Assembly: GCF_002288305.1 (NCBI RefSeq)
Contig: NZ_CP016779.1
Span: 496,001 to 560,000 of the forward strand
Reading direction: 5' to 3'
Length of the DNA stretch: 64,000 nt
Source of the DNA: Candidatus Nanopelagicus abundans
Lineage (GTDB): Bacteria > Actinomycetota > Actinomycetes > Nanopelagicales > Nanopelagicaceae
Below are positions 16,912-27,233 of this stretch, piece by piece; position 1 is the stretch's first letter, and the number at the start of each line of letters is the position of its first letter. The position numbers and the translations under genes are program-made. A model generated the notes under the pieces. The model made no database searches and was not told where the DNA came from. It saw only the letters and a list, made by a program, of their open reading frames with translations.

Positions 16912-16917
16912 TAGAAT
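16912..16917 (+). promoter_or_regulatory. -10 element (TAGAAT) for secDF
   Basis: TAGAAT is 8 nt before the secD ATG at 16926 and no ribosome binding site is present between them, which predicts a leaderless or nearly leaderless mRNA. The rest of the 78-nt gap after ruvB holds no reading frame. Confidence 0.42.
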
Positions 16918-16925
16918 TACCCCAT

Positions 16926-18467
16926 ATGTCCGCTAATAAAATTGCCAATACTCAATCCCGAGCACTGCGAACAATTTCAATCGTGCTGCTATCGGTTCTA
17001 GCCTTTACTGGAGTTGCCTTCATATTAGGTGCTACATCATTTAAATTAGGCTTAGATTTGCAAGGCGGAACTAGCGTTACTTTGCAACCAAGAATTGAAG
17101 CTGGTCAAGCTGGAAAAGTAACTGCAGAATCAATTGATCAAGCAGTTGCGATTATTCGCCAACGTGTTAACTCACTAGGTGTTGCTGAATCTGAAGTTTC
17201 TGCTCAGGGCACTGGTGTTAATCGGCAAATAACTATTTCAGTACCTGGTGAGACTGGCAGACGAATTGTTGATTTAGTTGGTCAAACTGCTGAATTAAGA
17301 TTTCGCCCCGTTTTAGCAGAAGGGGCTGCAAATGCAACTACGGTTAGCGCCGATGCTGCAAATACAACCTTGCCAGCTGGAGTCACACCAGAATTAAATG
17401 CACAGTTTGCCGCACTGGATTGTACGAAGCCAGAAAATCGTCAAGGTGGGGGCGGAGATAATGAAGCAGTTGCAATTATTAGTTGTGATCGAGGTGGTAT
17501 TGCAAAGTATATTTTGGCACCAGCTGAAGTATTAGGTCGTCAAGTTACTAAGGCTTCATCTTTAATTGATCCGCAAGGCACCTCTGGTTGGTATGTAACT
17601 TTAGATTTTAATGGCGAAGGTAGTAGCAAATTTGGTGCTATGACAACTCGTGTAACAACACTTCCGCCGCCACAAAATCAAGCAGCAATTGTTTTAGATG
17701 GTTTGGTTTATTCTGCTCCAAGAATTAATGAGCCAATTAATAATGGAACCGCACAGATAACTGGAAATTTCTCCCAGATTGAAGCGCAAGATTTATCAAA
17801 TGTTTTAAAATATGGAGCTTTACCCCTTGCCTTTGATCGTGGTGAGGTTCAACAAATCTCACCTTCACTCGGTGCAGAGCAGCTTCGTGGTGGTTTAATC
17901 GCTGGAGCACTTGGTCTTTTATTAGTTATTGTTTATTCAGTACTTTACTATCGCGGGTTAGGAATAGTTTCTGTTGGTTCACTTCTATTAGCATCAGTAA
18001 TTGCATTACTATCATTTTTGCTATTAGGTGAGCTGATCGGATTTACTCTGACTTTAGCTGGTATTGCTGGCGCTATTGTTGCAATCGGAATTACAGCAGA
18101 CTCTTTTATTGTTTACTTTGAACGTATTAGAGATGAAGTTCGTGAAGGAAAGTCTCTTAAGTCAGCTGTTGAAACTGGCTGGACTAGGGCACGTCGAACT
18201 GTAATTGTTGCCGATGCTGTTTCTATGATCGCAGCCTTAACGCTTTACTTCTTTGCAGTAGGTGGTGTTAGAGGGTTCGCATTTACACTTGGCCTAACTA
18301 CGCTAATCGATCTAATCGTTGTCTTCTTCTTCACGAAGCCACTAGTAACTGTTTTAGCTAAGTTTCCATTTTTTAACGAGGGCCATGCACTCTCTGGTTT
18401 TTCAAGTAAGTCATTGGGAATTGTGCAAAAACAGGCAACTGCAACTGGAGGTGTAAGCAATGGCTAA
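16926..18467 (+). CDS. secD: Protein translocase subunit SecD
   Basis: A 513-residue RND-like membrane protein. The first transmembrane segment is near residues 17-36, followed by the hallmark LGLDLQGGTS (41-50). A large extracytoplasmic region runs to about 320, and five C-terminal transmembrane segments contain the GITADSFIVYFERIRDE motif. With SecF it uses the proton gradient to pull proteins through SecYEG. The secF start overlaps its end by 8 nt. YajC, normally encoded just upstream, is missing here. Confidence 0.96.
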   Translation: MSANKIANTQSRALRTISIVLLSVLAFTGVAFILGATSFKLGLDLQGGTSVTLQPRIEAGQAGKVTAESIDQAVAIIRQRVNSLGVAESEVSAQGTGVNRQITISVPGETGRRIVDLVGQTAELRFRPVLAEGAANATTVSADAANTTLPAGVTPELNAQFAALDCTKPENRQGGGGDNEAVAIISCDRGGIAKYILAPAEVLGRQVTKASSLIDPQGTSGWYVTLDFNGEGSSKFGAMTTRVTTLPPPQNQAAIVLDGLVYSAPRINEPINNGTAQITGNFSQIEAQDLSNVLKYGALPLAFDRGEVQQISPSLGAEQLRGGLIAGALGLLLVIVYSVLYYRGLGIVSVGSLLLASVIALLSFLLLGELIGFTLTLAGIAGAIVAIGITADSFIVYFERIRDEVREGKSLKSAVETGWTRARRTVIVADAVSMIAALTLYFFAVGGVRGFAFTLGLTTLIDLIVVFFFTKPLVTVLAKFPFFNEGHALSGFSSKSLGIVQKQATATGGVSNG

Positions 18468-19506
18468 GTATTCAGGATTAGGTGGTCGTTTATATCGCGG
18501 TGAGACTTCTGTAGATTTTATTGGTAAGAAAAAGATTTGGTATGCATTCTCTGGATTATTAATTCTTACCTCAGCTGCAACATTAATTACGCAAGGCTTA
18601 CATCTAGGAATCGAATTTAAAGGTGGTTCATCCTTTACAGTCACATCACAATCAGTTTCAGTAGCATCTGCTGAATCTGCAGTGCGAGATGCAGGTGTTA
18701 CGACACAAGTTATTGTTCAAAAAATTGGTAATGACAAAGTCAGGGTTCAAACTGATGCTTTAACACCAGCGCAGCAGACAGCTGTGGAAAGCAAGTTATC
18801 TACCAAATTTAATGTAAGTATTGATTCGATTGATTCGCAGATTATTGGCCCATCCTGGGGTGAAGAAATTACCCGTAAAGCACTTTATGGTTTATTTGGT
18901 TTTCTATTGGCGGTAATGCTTTACCTAGCAATGGCATTTGAATCAAAAATGGCAATCGCTGCGATCATTTCAGTTATTCATGACGTATTCATCACTGTTG
19001 GAATTTACGCATTAGTTGGGTTTGAGGTTACCCCTGCGACAGTCATTGGGTTCCTTACAATCTTAGGTTATTCACTATATGACACGGTAGTTGTATTTGA
19101 TAAGGTGCGTGAGAATACTAAAGGGATTGCTGCTAGCGGTAAGAGCACATACTCACAAGCTGCGAATCTGGCAGTTAATCAAACTTTAGTTCGTTCATTT
19201 AATACATCTTTAATTGCATTACTCCCAGTCGGTTCTATTCTTTTTGTTGGCGCTGGCCTACTTGGTGCTGGAACTCTTAAGGATCTTTCACTTGCTTTAT
19301 TTATTGGATTAGCAACCGGTACTTATTCTTCAATATTTATTGCAACACCAATTTTGGCAGCTCTACGTGAGCGCGAGCCGGCAATGCAAGCATTAGCCAA
19401 GCGAGTAGGAAATCGCGGTGATAAACCAGTAACTAATTCACCAGCAGCTTCGAGCCAATCAAGTGGTGGCCCGCGGAATCAACCTCGACGCAATCGTCGC
19501 CGTTAA
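18460..19506 (+). CDS. secF: Protein translocase subunit SecF
   Basis: A 348-residue partner of SecD. It has an N-terminal transmembrane segment, the LGIEFKGGSSF motif (about 49-59), a periplasmic-type loop, and a five-helix membrane domain with YSLYDTVVVFDKVRE. The tail (about 315-348) is hydrophilic and very basic with clustered arginines, which could contact ribosomes or lipid headgroups. It overlaps secD by 8 nt. In many Actinobacteria apt follows; here rel follows directly after 32 nt. Confidence 0.95.
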   Translation: MAKYSGLGGRLYRGETSVDFIGKKKIWYAFSGLLILTSAATLITQGLHLGIEFKGGSSFTVTSQSVSVASAESAVRDAGVTTQVIVQKIGNDKVRVQTDALTPAQQTAVESKLSTKFNVSIDSIDSQIIGPSWGEEITRKALYGLFGFLLAVMLYLAMAFESKMAIAAIISVIHDVFITVGIYALVGFEVTPATVIGFLTILGYSLYDTVVVFDKVRENTKGIAASGKSTYSQAANLAVNQTLVRSFNTSLIALLPVGSILFVGAGLLGAGTLKDLSLALFIGLATGTYSSIFIATPILAALREREPAMQALAKRVGNRGDKPVTNSPAASSQSSGGPRNQPRRNRRR

Positions 19507-19538
19507 TATTTTGTAATTAATAAGGCAGCCACAGTGCT

Positions 19539-21707
19539 ATGACAACACAAGAATTGTTAAAGCCGCTATCTGATGGATTAGCTCAATCTCACCCAGGATT
19601 TTCAAATAGTGATTTAGAAAAAGCCTTTATTGCCGCTGAAAAAGCCCATAGTGGTCAAATAAGAAAATCTGGTGAGGCATATATAACCCACCCAGTTGCT
19701 GTTGCTCAAATATTAATTGATCTAGGAATGGATCTACCAACTGTGATGGCTGCTCTTCTTCACGATACTGTCGAGGATACAACTTATTCAATTGAGCAAA
19801 TTAAAAGTGAGTTTGGGGAGGAAGTTACATCCCTAGTTGATGGGGTAACTAAATTAGACAAGTTAACTTACGGCCCAACTGCGGAAGCTGAGACACTTCG
19901 TAAAATGGTTGTGGCAATGTCTAGAGATATTAGAGTCCTAGTAATTAAATTAGCTGATCGTCTTCATAATGCAAGAACATGGGAGTTTATTGCTGCTGAG
20001 ACCGCTCAGCGTAAGGCTAGGGAAACCATAGATATATACGCACCCCTTGCACATCGCCTTGGAATGAATGCAATTAAGTGGGAGCTAGAAGACCTTTCAT
20101 TTAAAGTTTTAGAACCTAAAAAGTTTGAAGAAATTGAACGCTTAGTTGGGGAGCGATCACCAGCTCGTGATCAATTAACGCAAGAAGTAGTTACGGCAAT
20201 TGATCAAGACTTAAAACTAGAAGGCATAACAGCGCAGGTAAATGGCAGGCAAAAGCATTTTTATAGTGTTTATCAAAAGATGGTAGTTCGTGGTCGTGAA
20301 TTTAACGATATATATGACTTGGTAGGAATACGGATATTAGTTGAATCAGTTCGCGATTGTTATGGTGTTTTAGGTTCGATACACGCAAGGTGGAGCCCGG
20401 TACCGGGGCGGTTTAAAGATTACATTGCGATGCCAAAATTTAATCTATATCAGTCATTACACACCACAGTTATTGGCCCAAATGGTAAGGCTGTTGAAAT
20501 CCAAATTCGTACATCTGATATGCATACTAGAGCTGAGTTTGGAATTGCAGCACACTGGAAATATAAATCTAAAAATACCGAACCTGGCAAGAGTCCTGAG
20601 GTGCTCTGGCTTCGCCAGCTACATGAATGGCAGCAAGAAAGTGGTGACGTTAGTGATTTCCTAGAAACATTGCGATATGACCTGCGAACACCAGAAGTAT
20701 TTGTTTTTACACCTAAAGGAAGTGTGATTGCATTACCATCTGGTGCAACTCCAGTTGATTTTGCCTACGCGGTTCATACTGAAGTAGGTAATAAGTGCGT
20801 TGGAGCCAAAGTAAATGGAAAATTAGTTCCACTTGAATCCCACCTAGTAAATGGTGATGTTGTAGATGTTCTTACAAATAAAAATATTAATGCTGCCCCT
20901 AGCCATGATTGGCTTAACTTTGTTACCTCATCTCGCGCACGTTCGAAGATAAAGGCTTGGTTTTCAAAAGAGCGTAAAGAAGAAGCGATTGAAGCTGGTC
21001 AAGAGTCAATCTCTAGACAAATGAGAAAAGCTGGATTACCACTACAGAAAATTTTAGGTGGTCATGCACTTCTTGAATTAGCTCATGAGCTTCGATATGA
21101 AGACATCGAAAGCATGTATGAATCAGTAGGCAATGGTCATGTTTCAGCACATTCAGTAATTGAGAAGTTAATGGTCCTACTTGGTACAACTGATGCCCAT
21201 CCAGAAAATGATCTAACTCCATTAATTAATCCAGTAAAGCGTGAGCGAAAGAGTGTTACAGGAATTGATGTTGAAGGCGCTGGGGATGTATTAGTAAAAC
21301 TTGCAAGATGCTGTGCGCCTGTGCCTGGTGATCAAATTACGGGATTTATTACACGCGGCAGTGGCGTTTCTGTTCATAGAGCAGATTGTGTAAACATTGT
21401 TGATTTAAAAATTCACCAAGGTGATCGAATGGTAGTGGTTAAGTGGAATATGTCTGCTAAAAGCACGTTTTTAGTAAACATCCAGGTTCAAGCACTTGAT
21501 CGAGCACGATTGCTTTCAGATGTGACTAAGGCATTATCTGATCAGCACGTTAATATTTTAAGTGCTTCCGTTGTGACAAATAAAGATCAAACAGCAATTT
21601 GTAGATTCTCTTTTGAAATGGCAGATGCTTCACATCTGGATGCAGTACTAACTGCAGTTAGAGCAATTGAAGGTGTTTATGATGTAGATAGGGTATTTAA
21701 TAATTAG
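19539..21707 (+). CDS. rel: Bifunctional (p)ppGpp synthetase/hydrolase (Rel/SpoT family)
   Basis: A 722-residue stringent-response enzyme. The hydrolase HD domain has H51, HDTVEDT (75-81) and LADRLHNARTW. The synthetase domain has the GIRILVES and NLYQSLHTTV stretches. TGS (near 380-440), a zinc-type region with the CCAP motif, and a C-terminal ACT domain follow. Both catalytic domains look intact, so it should both make and degrade (p)ppGpp. Its 3' end overlaps the convergent DUF349 gene by 4 nt. No strong ribosome binding site precedes the ATG. Confidence 0.96.
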   Translation: MTTQELLKPLSDGLAQSHPGFSNSDLEKAFIAAEKAHSGQIRKSGEAYITHPVAVAQILIDLGMDLPTVMAALLHDTVEDTTYSIEQIKSEFGEEVTSLVDGVTKLDKLTYGPTAEAETLRKMVVAMSRDIRVLVIKLADRLHNARTWEFIAAETAQRKARETIDIYAPLAHRLGMNAIKWELEDLSFKVLEPKKFEEIERLVGERSPARDQLTQEVVTAIDQDLKLEGITAQVNGRQKHFYSVYQKMVVRGREFNDIYDLVGIRILVESVRDCYGVLGSIHARWSPVPGRFKDYIAMPKFNLYQSLHTTVIGPNGKAVEIQIRTSDMHTRAEFGIAAHWKYKSKNTEPGKSPEVLWLRQLHEWQQESGDVSDFLETLRYDLRTPEVFVFTPKGSVIALPSGATPVDFAYAVHTEVGNKCVGAKVNGKLVPLESHLVNGDVVDVLTNKNINAAPSHDWLNFVTSSRARSKIKAWFSKERKEEAIEAGQESISRQMRKAGLPLQKILGGHALLELAHELRYEDIESMYESVGNGHVSAHSVIEKLMVLLGTTDAHPENDLTPLINPVKRERKSVTGIDVEGAGDVLVKLARCCAPVPGDQITGFITRGSGVSVHRADCVNIVDLKIHQGDRMVVVKWNMSAKSTFLVNIQVQALDRARLLSDVTKALSDQHVNILSASVVTNKDQTAICRFSFEMADASHLDAVLTAVRAIEGVYDVDRVFNN

Positions 21708-23011
21708 CTTGTGTACTCAGTTAAACCTTTTTGGGCCTGTTCTAACCATTCTCTTCGTGCAGCTGCGGCTTCACGTGCCAACATAGCCTTTGCATTTTGC
21801 CCAGCAGCTTCTGCCTTCGCTGCTTGCTTTTCATAATTCTCAATTGCCTCAGCTAGTCCCTGAACAACCTTGTTAGCTTGCGCCTTAGCAGTTGGATCAC
21901 TCTTACGTTGGAAGTTTCTCTCTATCTCAGAAATCTCTTCTTCTACCTTTTTAATTCGCTTTTCAAATACATCACGTTTTTTGCGATCAGTCATACCAAT
22001 TTTCTGCCACTTACCCATTAAGTCATAGAAATTCTTTTTTGCAGATTTAAAATCAGAAATTGGCAGCAATGCTTCAAATTCAACAATTAATGCTTCACGC
22101 TTGATTAAATTTTCTGCCATTGATCCTTTGCGCTTTGCCATGTCAGCATTCTTGGCCGTAAAAAAAGTATCTTGAGAGGCTTTAAATCTACTCCACAACG
22201 CATCATCAGTTGTTTTTTTACCACGACCTGAGGCTTTCCATTGGTCCATTAATTCTTTAAAACGCTTTGCTGTATTTAACCAATCCTTTGAGTTAGCAAG
22301 ACTCTCGGCTTCTTTAACAATTACTTCTTTAGTTGATGCAACTGACTTTTGCTCAGAAGAAAGGTTTGCAAAGTGGGTACGCCGTCTCTTATCAAACTTA
22401 TTTCGCGATGATGAAAACCTCTTCCAAAGCGCTGCGTCATCTTTTTTATCTAGGCGAGGTGCTTTCTTCCAATCATCAAGTAAAACCTTTAATCTGGCAG
22501 TAGTTACTTTCCAGGCAACAGAGTCAATAAGTGTTTCAGCCTCTGCCACAATCTTTTCTTTAATAGCAGCAGCTTCAGTTTTGCGTGCTTGCTTTTCTAC
22601 CTGTTGCGCTGCTTTACGAGCTTGGTAGGCACCTTCATGCTCAACAATTAGTGCAGGAACTTTTTCCAGAGATTGCGCAAGATTTACTAGATCGCCAACG
22701 CCATTTAGTTCAGAAATTTGTATTCGTAATTTATTGACTGCTTCATGAGCATCACTGGGTACCATCGCACCAGATCTAATGCGTGCGGCTAGGAGCGCAA
22801 CTTCAGATGCTGCCATTTCAAATTTTTTAACAAAGTATGCAAGTGCTTCTTCACTGCTCTTACCAGGATATGAACCAACGGCTCGATCACCAGTGGGTGT
22901 AATTACGTAAACAGTGCCGTCTTCGCCAACTCGGCCAAATTTTGCAGGATCACCGATAAGTGCTGCAGCCGCCCCATTATTAGAAAGGGTAGGTGTTGAT
23001 ACATTCTCCAT
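21704..23011 (-). CDS. DUF349 repeat protein
   Basis: A 435-residue, highly charged, mostly helical protein. The N-terminal region (1-75) contains GRVGEDGTVYVITPTGDRAVGSYPG-like sequence typical of actinobacterial members. Three DUF349 repeats follow (about 160-230, 235-305 and 315-385), each with a tryptophan-rich W..LL..WK..P core. Long coiled-coil stretches are likely. Function is not established. It converges on rel with a 4-nt overlap, a frequent actinobacterial arrangement. A GAAAGG ribosome binding site is present on the minus strand before the ATG. Confidence 0.83.
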   Translation of the reverse strand: MENVSTPTLSNNGAAAALIGDPAKFGRVGEDGTVYVITPTGDRAVGSYPGKSSEEALAYFVKKFEMAASEVALLAARIRSGAMVPSDAHEAVNKLRIQISELNGVGDLVNLAQSLEKVPALIVEHEGAYQARKAAQQVEKQARKTEAAAIKEKIVAEAETLIDSVAWKVTTARLKVLLDDWKKAPRLDKKDDAALWKRFSSSRNKFDKRRRTHFANLSSEQKSVASTKEVIVKEAESLANSKDWLNTAKRFKELMDQWKASGRGKKTTDDALWSRFKASQDTFFTAKNADMAKRKGSMAENLIKREALIVEFEALLPISDFKSAKKNFYDLMGKWQKIGMTDRKKRDVFEKRIKKVEEEISEIERNFQRKSDPTAKAQANKVVQGLAEAIENYEKQAAKAEAAGQNAKAMLAREAAAARREWLEQAQKGLTEYTS

Positions 23012-23035
23012 GTTATGCCTTTCGTTGCGCGGTTT

Positions 23036-23099
23036 CTGTTGTTAACAGATCCCGTTATGGGTGGCGTAGTAATCGTTAGCTTTACGGGCTTTGATTACT
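23036..23099. repeat. Inverted repeats in the divergent DUF349/MBL intergenic region
   Basis: The 173-nt gap 23012-23184 is the longest non-coding stretch in the window. It contains CTGTT-GTT-AACAG (23036-23048) and a 7-bp inverted repeat AGTAATC/GATTACT (23068-23074 and 23093-23099) around an 18-nt loop. They could be operators or hairpins in the DUF349 leader. I see no tRNA or known riboswitch in the gap. Confidence 0.4.
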
Positions 23100-23184
23100 G
23101 TGTTTAGTGCTGACTAAAAGATAACCTAAGTACCTAAATTAGGGAAATCTGAACGAAAAAATGGTGATAAGTGGGGGGTGATTT

Positions 23185-23874
23185 TTGCTTATAGATCGAG
23201 TAGTTGCTGCCTACTTTGAAACAAATTGTTGGATCATGGCTACCGGCGCAGGTCAGGAAGCAATAATTGTTGATCCTGGTATTGGCAAGCCAAACTTAGT
23301 AAAAAGCATTGTTGAGAAAGTTCAAGAACATAATTTAAAGCCAGTTGCAGTTCTAATTACTCATGGGCATCTTGATCATATGTTTTCAGTATTACCGTTG
23401 ACAAAAGAGATACCAATGCGAACATATATAACTGGTTTAGATAGATTCTTGTTATCAGATCCAATGGGTGCATTAGATCGCGGGGGAGTTAGTCAGCAAC
23501 TAATTTCAGCATTTGGTTCAAATTTTAAAGAGCCAGATGATGTTGTTGAACTAGAAGATTTTTCACATTTTGAAGTAGCTGGATTAGATATTGGACCAAT
23601 ATTTGCACCAGGGCATACAAAAGGCTCAGTGGTTTTTACAGTAAATGATGAGCAACTAATTTCTGGGGATGTTCTATTTGCTGGTGGGATTGGAAGGACC
23701 GATTTACCAACTGGATCAGCCGCAGATATGCGCAAAACCTTACGGGAAAGAATTTTGACACTACCAGATGGCTTAAATGTCCTACCTGGGCATGGTGGGC
23801 AAACTACAATCGCCATTGAGCGTGTGAGAAATCCTTACCTGCAGAGTGATTTTCTAGATCAGATCGGGCGGTAG
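23185..23874 (+). CDS. MBL-fold hydrolase, glyoxalase II-like
   Basis: A 229-residue metallo-beta-lactamase-fold enzyme with the THGHLDHM metal motif (about 64-71), a second metal histidine in APGHTKGS, and a late GHGGQTT. It resembles the protein encoded between rel and hisS in other Actinobacteria, annotated as glyoxalase II-like. A thioester such as a lactoyl-thiol adduct is a possible substrate, but glutathione is normally absent in Actinobacteria, so the real substrate is unknown. It uses a TTG start with an unusually strong GGGGGG ribosome binding site. hisS starts 2 nt after its stop. Confidence 0.82.
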   Translation: MLIDRVVAAYFETNCWIMATGAGQEAIIVDPGIGKPNLVKSIVEKVQEHNLKPVAVLITHGHLDHMFSVLPLTKEIPMRTYITGLDRFLLSDPMGALDRGGVSQQLISAFGSNFKEPDDVVELEDFSHFEVAGLDIGPIFAPGHTKGSVVFTVNDEQLISGDVLFAGGIGRTDLPTGSAADMRKTLRERILTLPDGLNVLPGHGGQTTIAIERVRNPYLQSDFLDQIGR

Positions 23875-23876
23875 TT

Positions 23877-25139
23877 GTGAGTAAATTCCAAGCGCCCAAA
23901 GGAGTTAGTGAATATTTTCCGCCAAACTCGGCTTCATTTGAATATGTCAGAGATAAGTTACTTAAAAGCGCAAAGTTAGCTGGCTATGAATTAATAGAGT
24001 TACCAGTTTTTGAAGATACTGAGGTTTTTACTCGCGGTGTTGGGGAATCAACTGATGTAGTTAGTAAGGAAATGTATACCTTTGAAGATCGAGGTGGCCG
24101 CTCAATCACACTTCGACCTGAGGGAACTGCTGGTGTAATGCGCGCGGTTATAGAACATAATTTAGATCGAGGACAACTGCCAGTTAAACTTTTTTATACT
24201 GGGCCATTTTTTCGAGCCGAGCGGCCACAAGCCGGGCGTTATCGCCAGTTTTATCAGGTAGGAATTGAAGCAATTGGTTATAACGATCCAACAATTGATG
24301 TTGAAGTAATTGCGGTTGCCGATTCAGCCTTTAAAGCATTAGGACTAAAACAATATAAATTAAATATAACCTCTTTAGGGGATGCGAAAAGTAGAGATTC
24401 ACACCGTACGGATTTAGTAAAGTTTATTTCCACTCTAAAACTAGACGAAGCAACAATTGAGCGAGCAAAAATCAATCCTTTAAGACTATTTGATGATAAG
24501 CGTGATGAGATTAAATCCGCAATGGCTAAGGCGCCAATTCTCCTTGACTATTTAAGTTCTGAGAGTGCTGAGCATTTTGAAGAAGTTAAGCGTCTACTAT
24601 CTGAAATAAATATTGATTACGTAATAAATCCAAGGATGGTTAGAGGATTGGACTACTACACCGGAACAACCTTTGAATTTGATCACTCATTACTTGGCGC
24701 TCAATCTGGAATTGGCGGCGGCGGTCGATATGACGGATTAATGAGTTCATTAGGTGGATCTGATGTAAGTGGAATTGGATTCGGATTAGGTGTTGATCGA
24801 ATCTTGATGGCATGCCAAGCAGAAAATTGCTTACCAGCATCGATTAACCAATTGGATTTATTTATTGTGCCAATTACTGAAAAGGGAAAATCTTTAGGAT
24901 TTAAGTTAATTTCTGATTTGCGCACTGCAGGTATCGGTTGCGATATGGCCTACGGAGATCGAGGCTTAAAGGGTGGCATGAAAGCTGCTGATAAAAGTCA
25001 GGCACTTTATGCCCTAGTACTAGGTGATGATGAAGTTGTGAGCGGCAAATGTGAATTAAAATTAATGAGTAGTGGCGAAGTAATATCTAGTAACCTTACT
25101 GTTTCAGAACTAATTAATAGATTAGGAACAAAAAAGTAA
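23877..25139 (+). CDS. hisS: Histidyl-tRNA synthetase
   Basis: A 420-residue class II synthetase. Motif 2 lies in the [17 protein letters not shown] region, the histidine-specific motifs are [14 protein letters not shown] and GGGRYDGL, and an anticodon-binding domain follows. It charges tRNA-His. The start is a GTG 2 nt after the MBL gene, and aspS starts in its stop codon (TAATG), so the three form an operon. Confidence 0.96.
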   Translation: MSKFQAPKGVSEYFPPNSASFEYVRDKLLKSAKLAGYELIELPVFEDTEVFTRGVGESTDVVSKEMYTFEDRGGRSITLRPEGTAGVMRAVIEHNLDRGQLPVKLFYTGPFFRAERPQAGRYRQFYQVGIEAIGYNDPTIDVEVIAVADSAFKALGLKQYKLNITSLGDAKSRDSHRTDLVKFISTLKLDEATIERAKINPLRLFDDKRDEIKSAMAKAPILLDYLSSESAEHFEEVKRLLSEINIDYVINPRMVRGLDYYTGTTFEFDHSLLGAQSGIGGGGRYDGLMSSLGGSDVSGIGFGLGVDRILMACQAENCLPASINQLDLFIVPITEKGKSLGFKLISDLRTAGIGCDMAYGDRGLKGGMKAADKSQALYALVLGDDEVVSGKCELKLMSSGEVISSNLTVSELINRLGTKK

Positions 25140-26890
25140 TGCTTCGTACTCACGATGCCGGATCACTTAATGCAAAATCAGTTGCGACCAAGGTTGTGCT
25201 TGCAGGATGGGTTGCCAGAAGGCGAGATCATGGTGGGGTTGCTTTTATTGATTTACGCGACTCAACTGGAGCCGTGCAGGTTGTAATTAATGATGAAAAA
25301 ATTGCCGGTGAGCTAAGAGCAGAGTGGTGTGTTTTAATTACTGGAACGGTAAAACTTCGTCCATCAGGTAATGAAAATAAAGAAATTCCAACTGGTGAAA
25401 TCGAAGTAGTTTGTGAAAAGCTTGAGGTCTTAAGTGAAGCAGCAGCGCTACCTTTCCCGGTAGATAGTGGTGATATCGGTAATATTTCTGAAGAGGTGCG
25501 ACTTAAGTACCGCTACTTAGATTTACGAAGAGAAGGCCCGGCAAAAAATCTTAGATTACGTTCTAAAGTAACAACTGCAATTCGTGAGGTAATGTCAGAG
25601 GCAAATTTCCTTGAGATTGAAACACCTTATCTAACTCGTTCAACCCCCGAAGGAGCTAGAGACTTCTTAGTTCCAGTAAGACTTCAACCTGGGTCCTGGT
25701 ATGCACTTCCGCAGTCACCTCAATTGTTTAAACAATTACTAATGGTTGCTGGAATGGAAAGATATTATCAAATAGCTAGATGCTTTAGAGATGAAGATTT
25801 CAGAGCCGATCGCCAGCCTGAGTTTACTCAATTAGATATTGAGATCTCATTTGCAGACCAATCTGATGTAATTACAATTGCAGAAAAAGTTTTATCTCAA
25901 GTTTTCGAAAAAGTTGTTAATTATAAAATTCCTTTACCGATACCTCATATGACTTATCACGATGCGATGAAAGATTATGGTTCTGATAAACCAGATCTTA
26001 GATTCGAGAATAAGTTAGTTGATGTAACAGAGTTTTTTAAAGATACATCTTTTAGGGTATTTCAAGCAGAGTATGTTGGCGCGGTTGTAATGCCTGGTGG
26101 GGCTAGTTCTGCTAGAAGAGATCTTGATGCTTGGCAGGATTGGGCTAAAGCTCGAGGTGCAAAAGGTTTGGCTTACATTCTCGTGCAAGCAGATGGAATC
26201 CTTGCCGGACCAGTAGCGAAGAATCTTTCAGAAAGAGAGAGTGGTTCAATTGCCACAAAGGTAGGCGCAAAAAATGGAGATGCAATTTTCTTTGCCGCGG
26301 GTACAAAAGTGTCATCTCAGAATTTGCTAGGAGCGGTAAGGCTTGAGATTGCCTCTCGCTGTAATTTAATTGATGCTTCGGCTTGGAAATTTGTCTGGAT
26401 AGTTGACGCACCAATGTTTGAATTAATAGATTCTGAAAACTCAGCATCTGGTTGGACGGCAGTACATCATCCATTTACTGGACCAAAACCAGAGTTTGCC
26501 GATAGCTTTGATAAGCAACCTGGTGATGCTTTGGCATATGCGTATGACATAGTTTTAAATGGAAATGAAATTGGTGGGGGCTCTATTCGTATTCATCAAC
26601 GAGATGTACAACAACGAGTTTTCAAAACAATTGGCTTATCTCAATCTGAGGCAGAAAGTAAATTTGGATTTTTACTTGAAGCGTTTAATTACGGTCCACC
26701 ACCCCACGGTGGTATTGCCCTAGGGCTAGATCGTCTTGCCGCATTACTTGCTGGTGCTCAATCGATTCGTGAAGTTATAGCTTTTCCTAAGACTGCAAGT
26801 GGTGGCGATCCATTAACTGGTGCACCAACACCTATTACGCCAGCACAACGCAAAGAGACTGGGGTTGATACTCCAGCCGCTGCCAAGTAG
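25139..26890 (+). CDS. aspS: Aspartyl-tRNA synthetase (bacterial type)
   Basis: A 583-residue class II synthetase. It has an N-terminal OB-fold anticodon domain (about 1-105), catalytic motif 2 around [20 protein letters not shown], the bacterial GAD insertion (about 280-410) and motif 3 GIALGLDRL. Whether it is discriminating or also charges tRNA-Asn depends on whether gatCAB and asnS exist elsewhere, which cannot be seen here. It shares one base with hisS. Confidence 0.96.
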   Translation: MLRTHDAGSLNAKSVATKVVLAGWVARRRDHGGVAFIDLRDSTGAVQVVINDEKIAGELRAEWCVLITGTVKLRPSGNENKEIPTGEIEVVCEKLEVLSEAAALPFPVDSGDIGNISEEVRLKYRYLDLRREGPAKNLRLRSKVTTAIREVMSEANFLEIETPYLTRSTPEGARDFLVPVRLQPGSWYALPQSPQLFKQLLMVAGMERYYQIARCFRDEDFRADRQPEFTQLDIEISFADQSDVITIAEKVLSQVFEKVVNYKIPLPIPHMTYHDAMKDYGSDKPDLRFENKLVDVTEFFKDTSFRVFQAEYVGAVVMPGGASSARRDLDAWQDWAKARGAKGLAYILVQADGILAGPVAKNLSERESGSIATKVGAKNGDAIFFAAGTKVSSQNLLGAVRLEIASRCNLIDASAWKFVWIVDAPMFELIDSENSASGWTAVHHPFTGPKPEFADSFDKQPGDALAYAYDIVLNGNEIGGGSIRIHQRDVQQRVFKTIGLSQSEAESKFGFLLEAFNYGPPPHGGIALGLDRLAALLAGAQSIREVIAFPKTASGGDPLTGAPTPITPAQRKETGVDTPAAAK

Positions 26891-26906
26891 TCAACGGCTT
26901 TTCAGG

Positions 26907-26912
26907 TATCCT
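26907..26912 (+). promoter_or_regulatory. -10 element (TATCCT) before the DUF948-like gene
   Basis: TATCCT is 7 nt before the ATG at 26920 with no ribosome binding site between. This predicts a leaderless start of a transcript that would also cover alaS. A -35 is not clear. Confidence 0.4.
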
Positions 26913-26919
26913 TCCCAAT

Positions 26920-27231
26920 ATGGGTCCAGGTGGAATTGCAACAATAATCGCAGCATCTTCACTTGCAGTGATCGCTATAGCTATCGCATATACAGTATTT
27001 AGGCTTTCAAGAACTATTGATGAAGTCACAAAAACTATTGCGATGATCAATAGCCCAATAAAGAGCATAAGCAATGCAGGTAAGTCACTAGAGGCTCTGA
27101 TTAAGAAATTTACAAACGTAACCGGATCTTTTTTTGATGAGAACCCAATGGCCATGAAGGCAGCAACAGCTGTAGTTTCAGCAGCGAAACTAAAGAAAAA
27201 GGGTAAGAAAAAAAGTAAAGCGAAAGAGTAG
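26920..27231 (+). CDS. Small DUF948-like membrane protein
   Basis: A 103-residue protein with one N-terminal transmembrane segment (about 5-25), an amphipathic helix containing [20 protein letters not shown], and a lysine-rich C terminus (12 of the last 15 residues are K, G or S-type polar). This is the DUF948 pattern seen upstream of alaS in other Actinobacteria. Function is unknown. Its stop overlaps a GTG that could start alaS. Confidence 0.68.
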   Translation: MGPGGIATIIAASSLAVIAIAIAYTVFRLSRTIDEVTKTIAMINSPIKSISNAGKSLEALIKKFTNVTGSFFDENPMAMKAATAVVSAAKLKKKGKKKSKAKE

Positions 27232-27233
27232 TG

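Noticed and set aside
23057-23107. 16-codon frame in the DUF349/MBL gap
   Set aside because: There is no ribosome binding site or leaderless -10 in place, and such a short frame is expected by chance.
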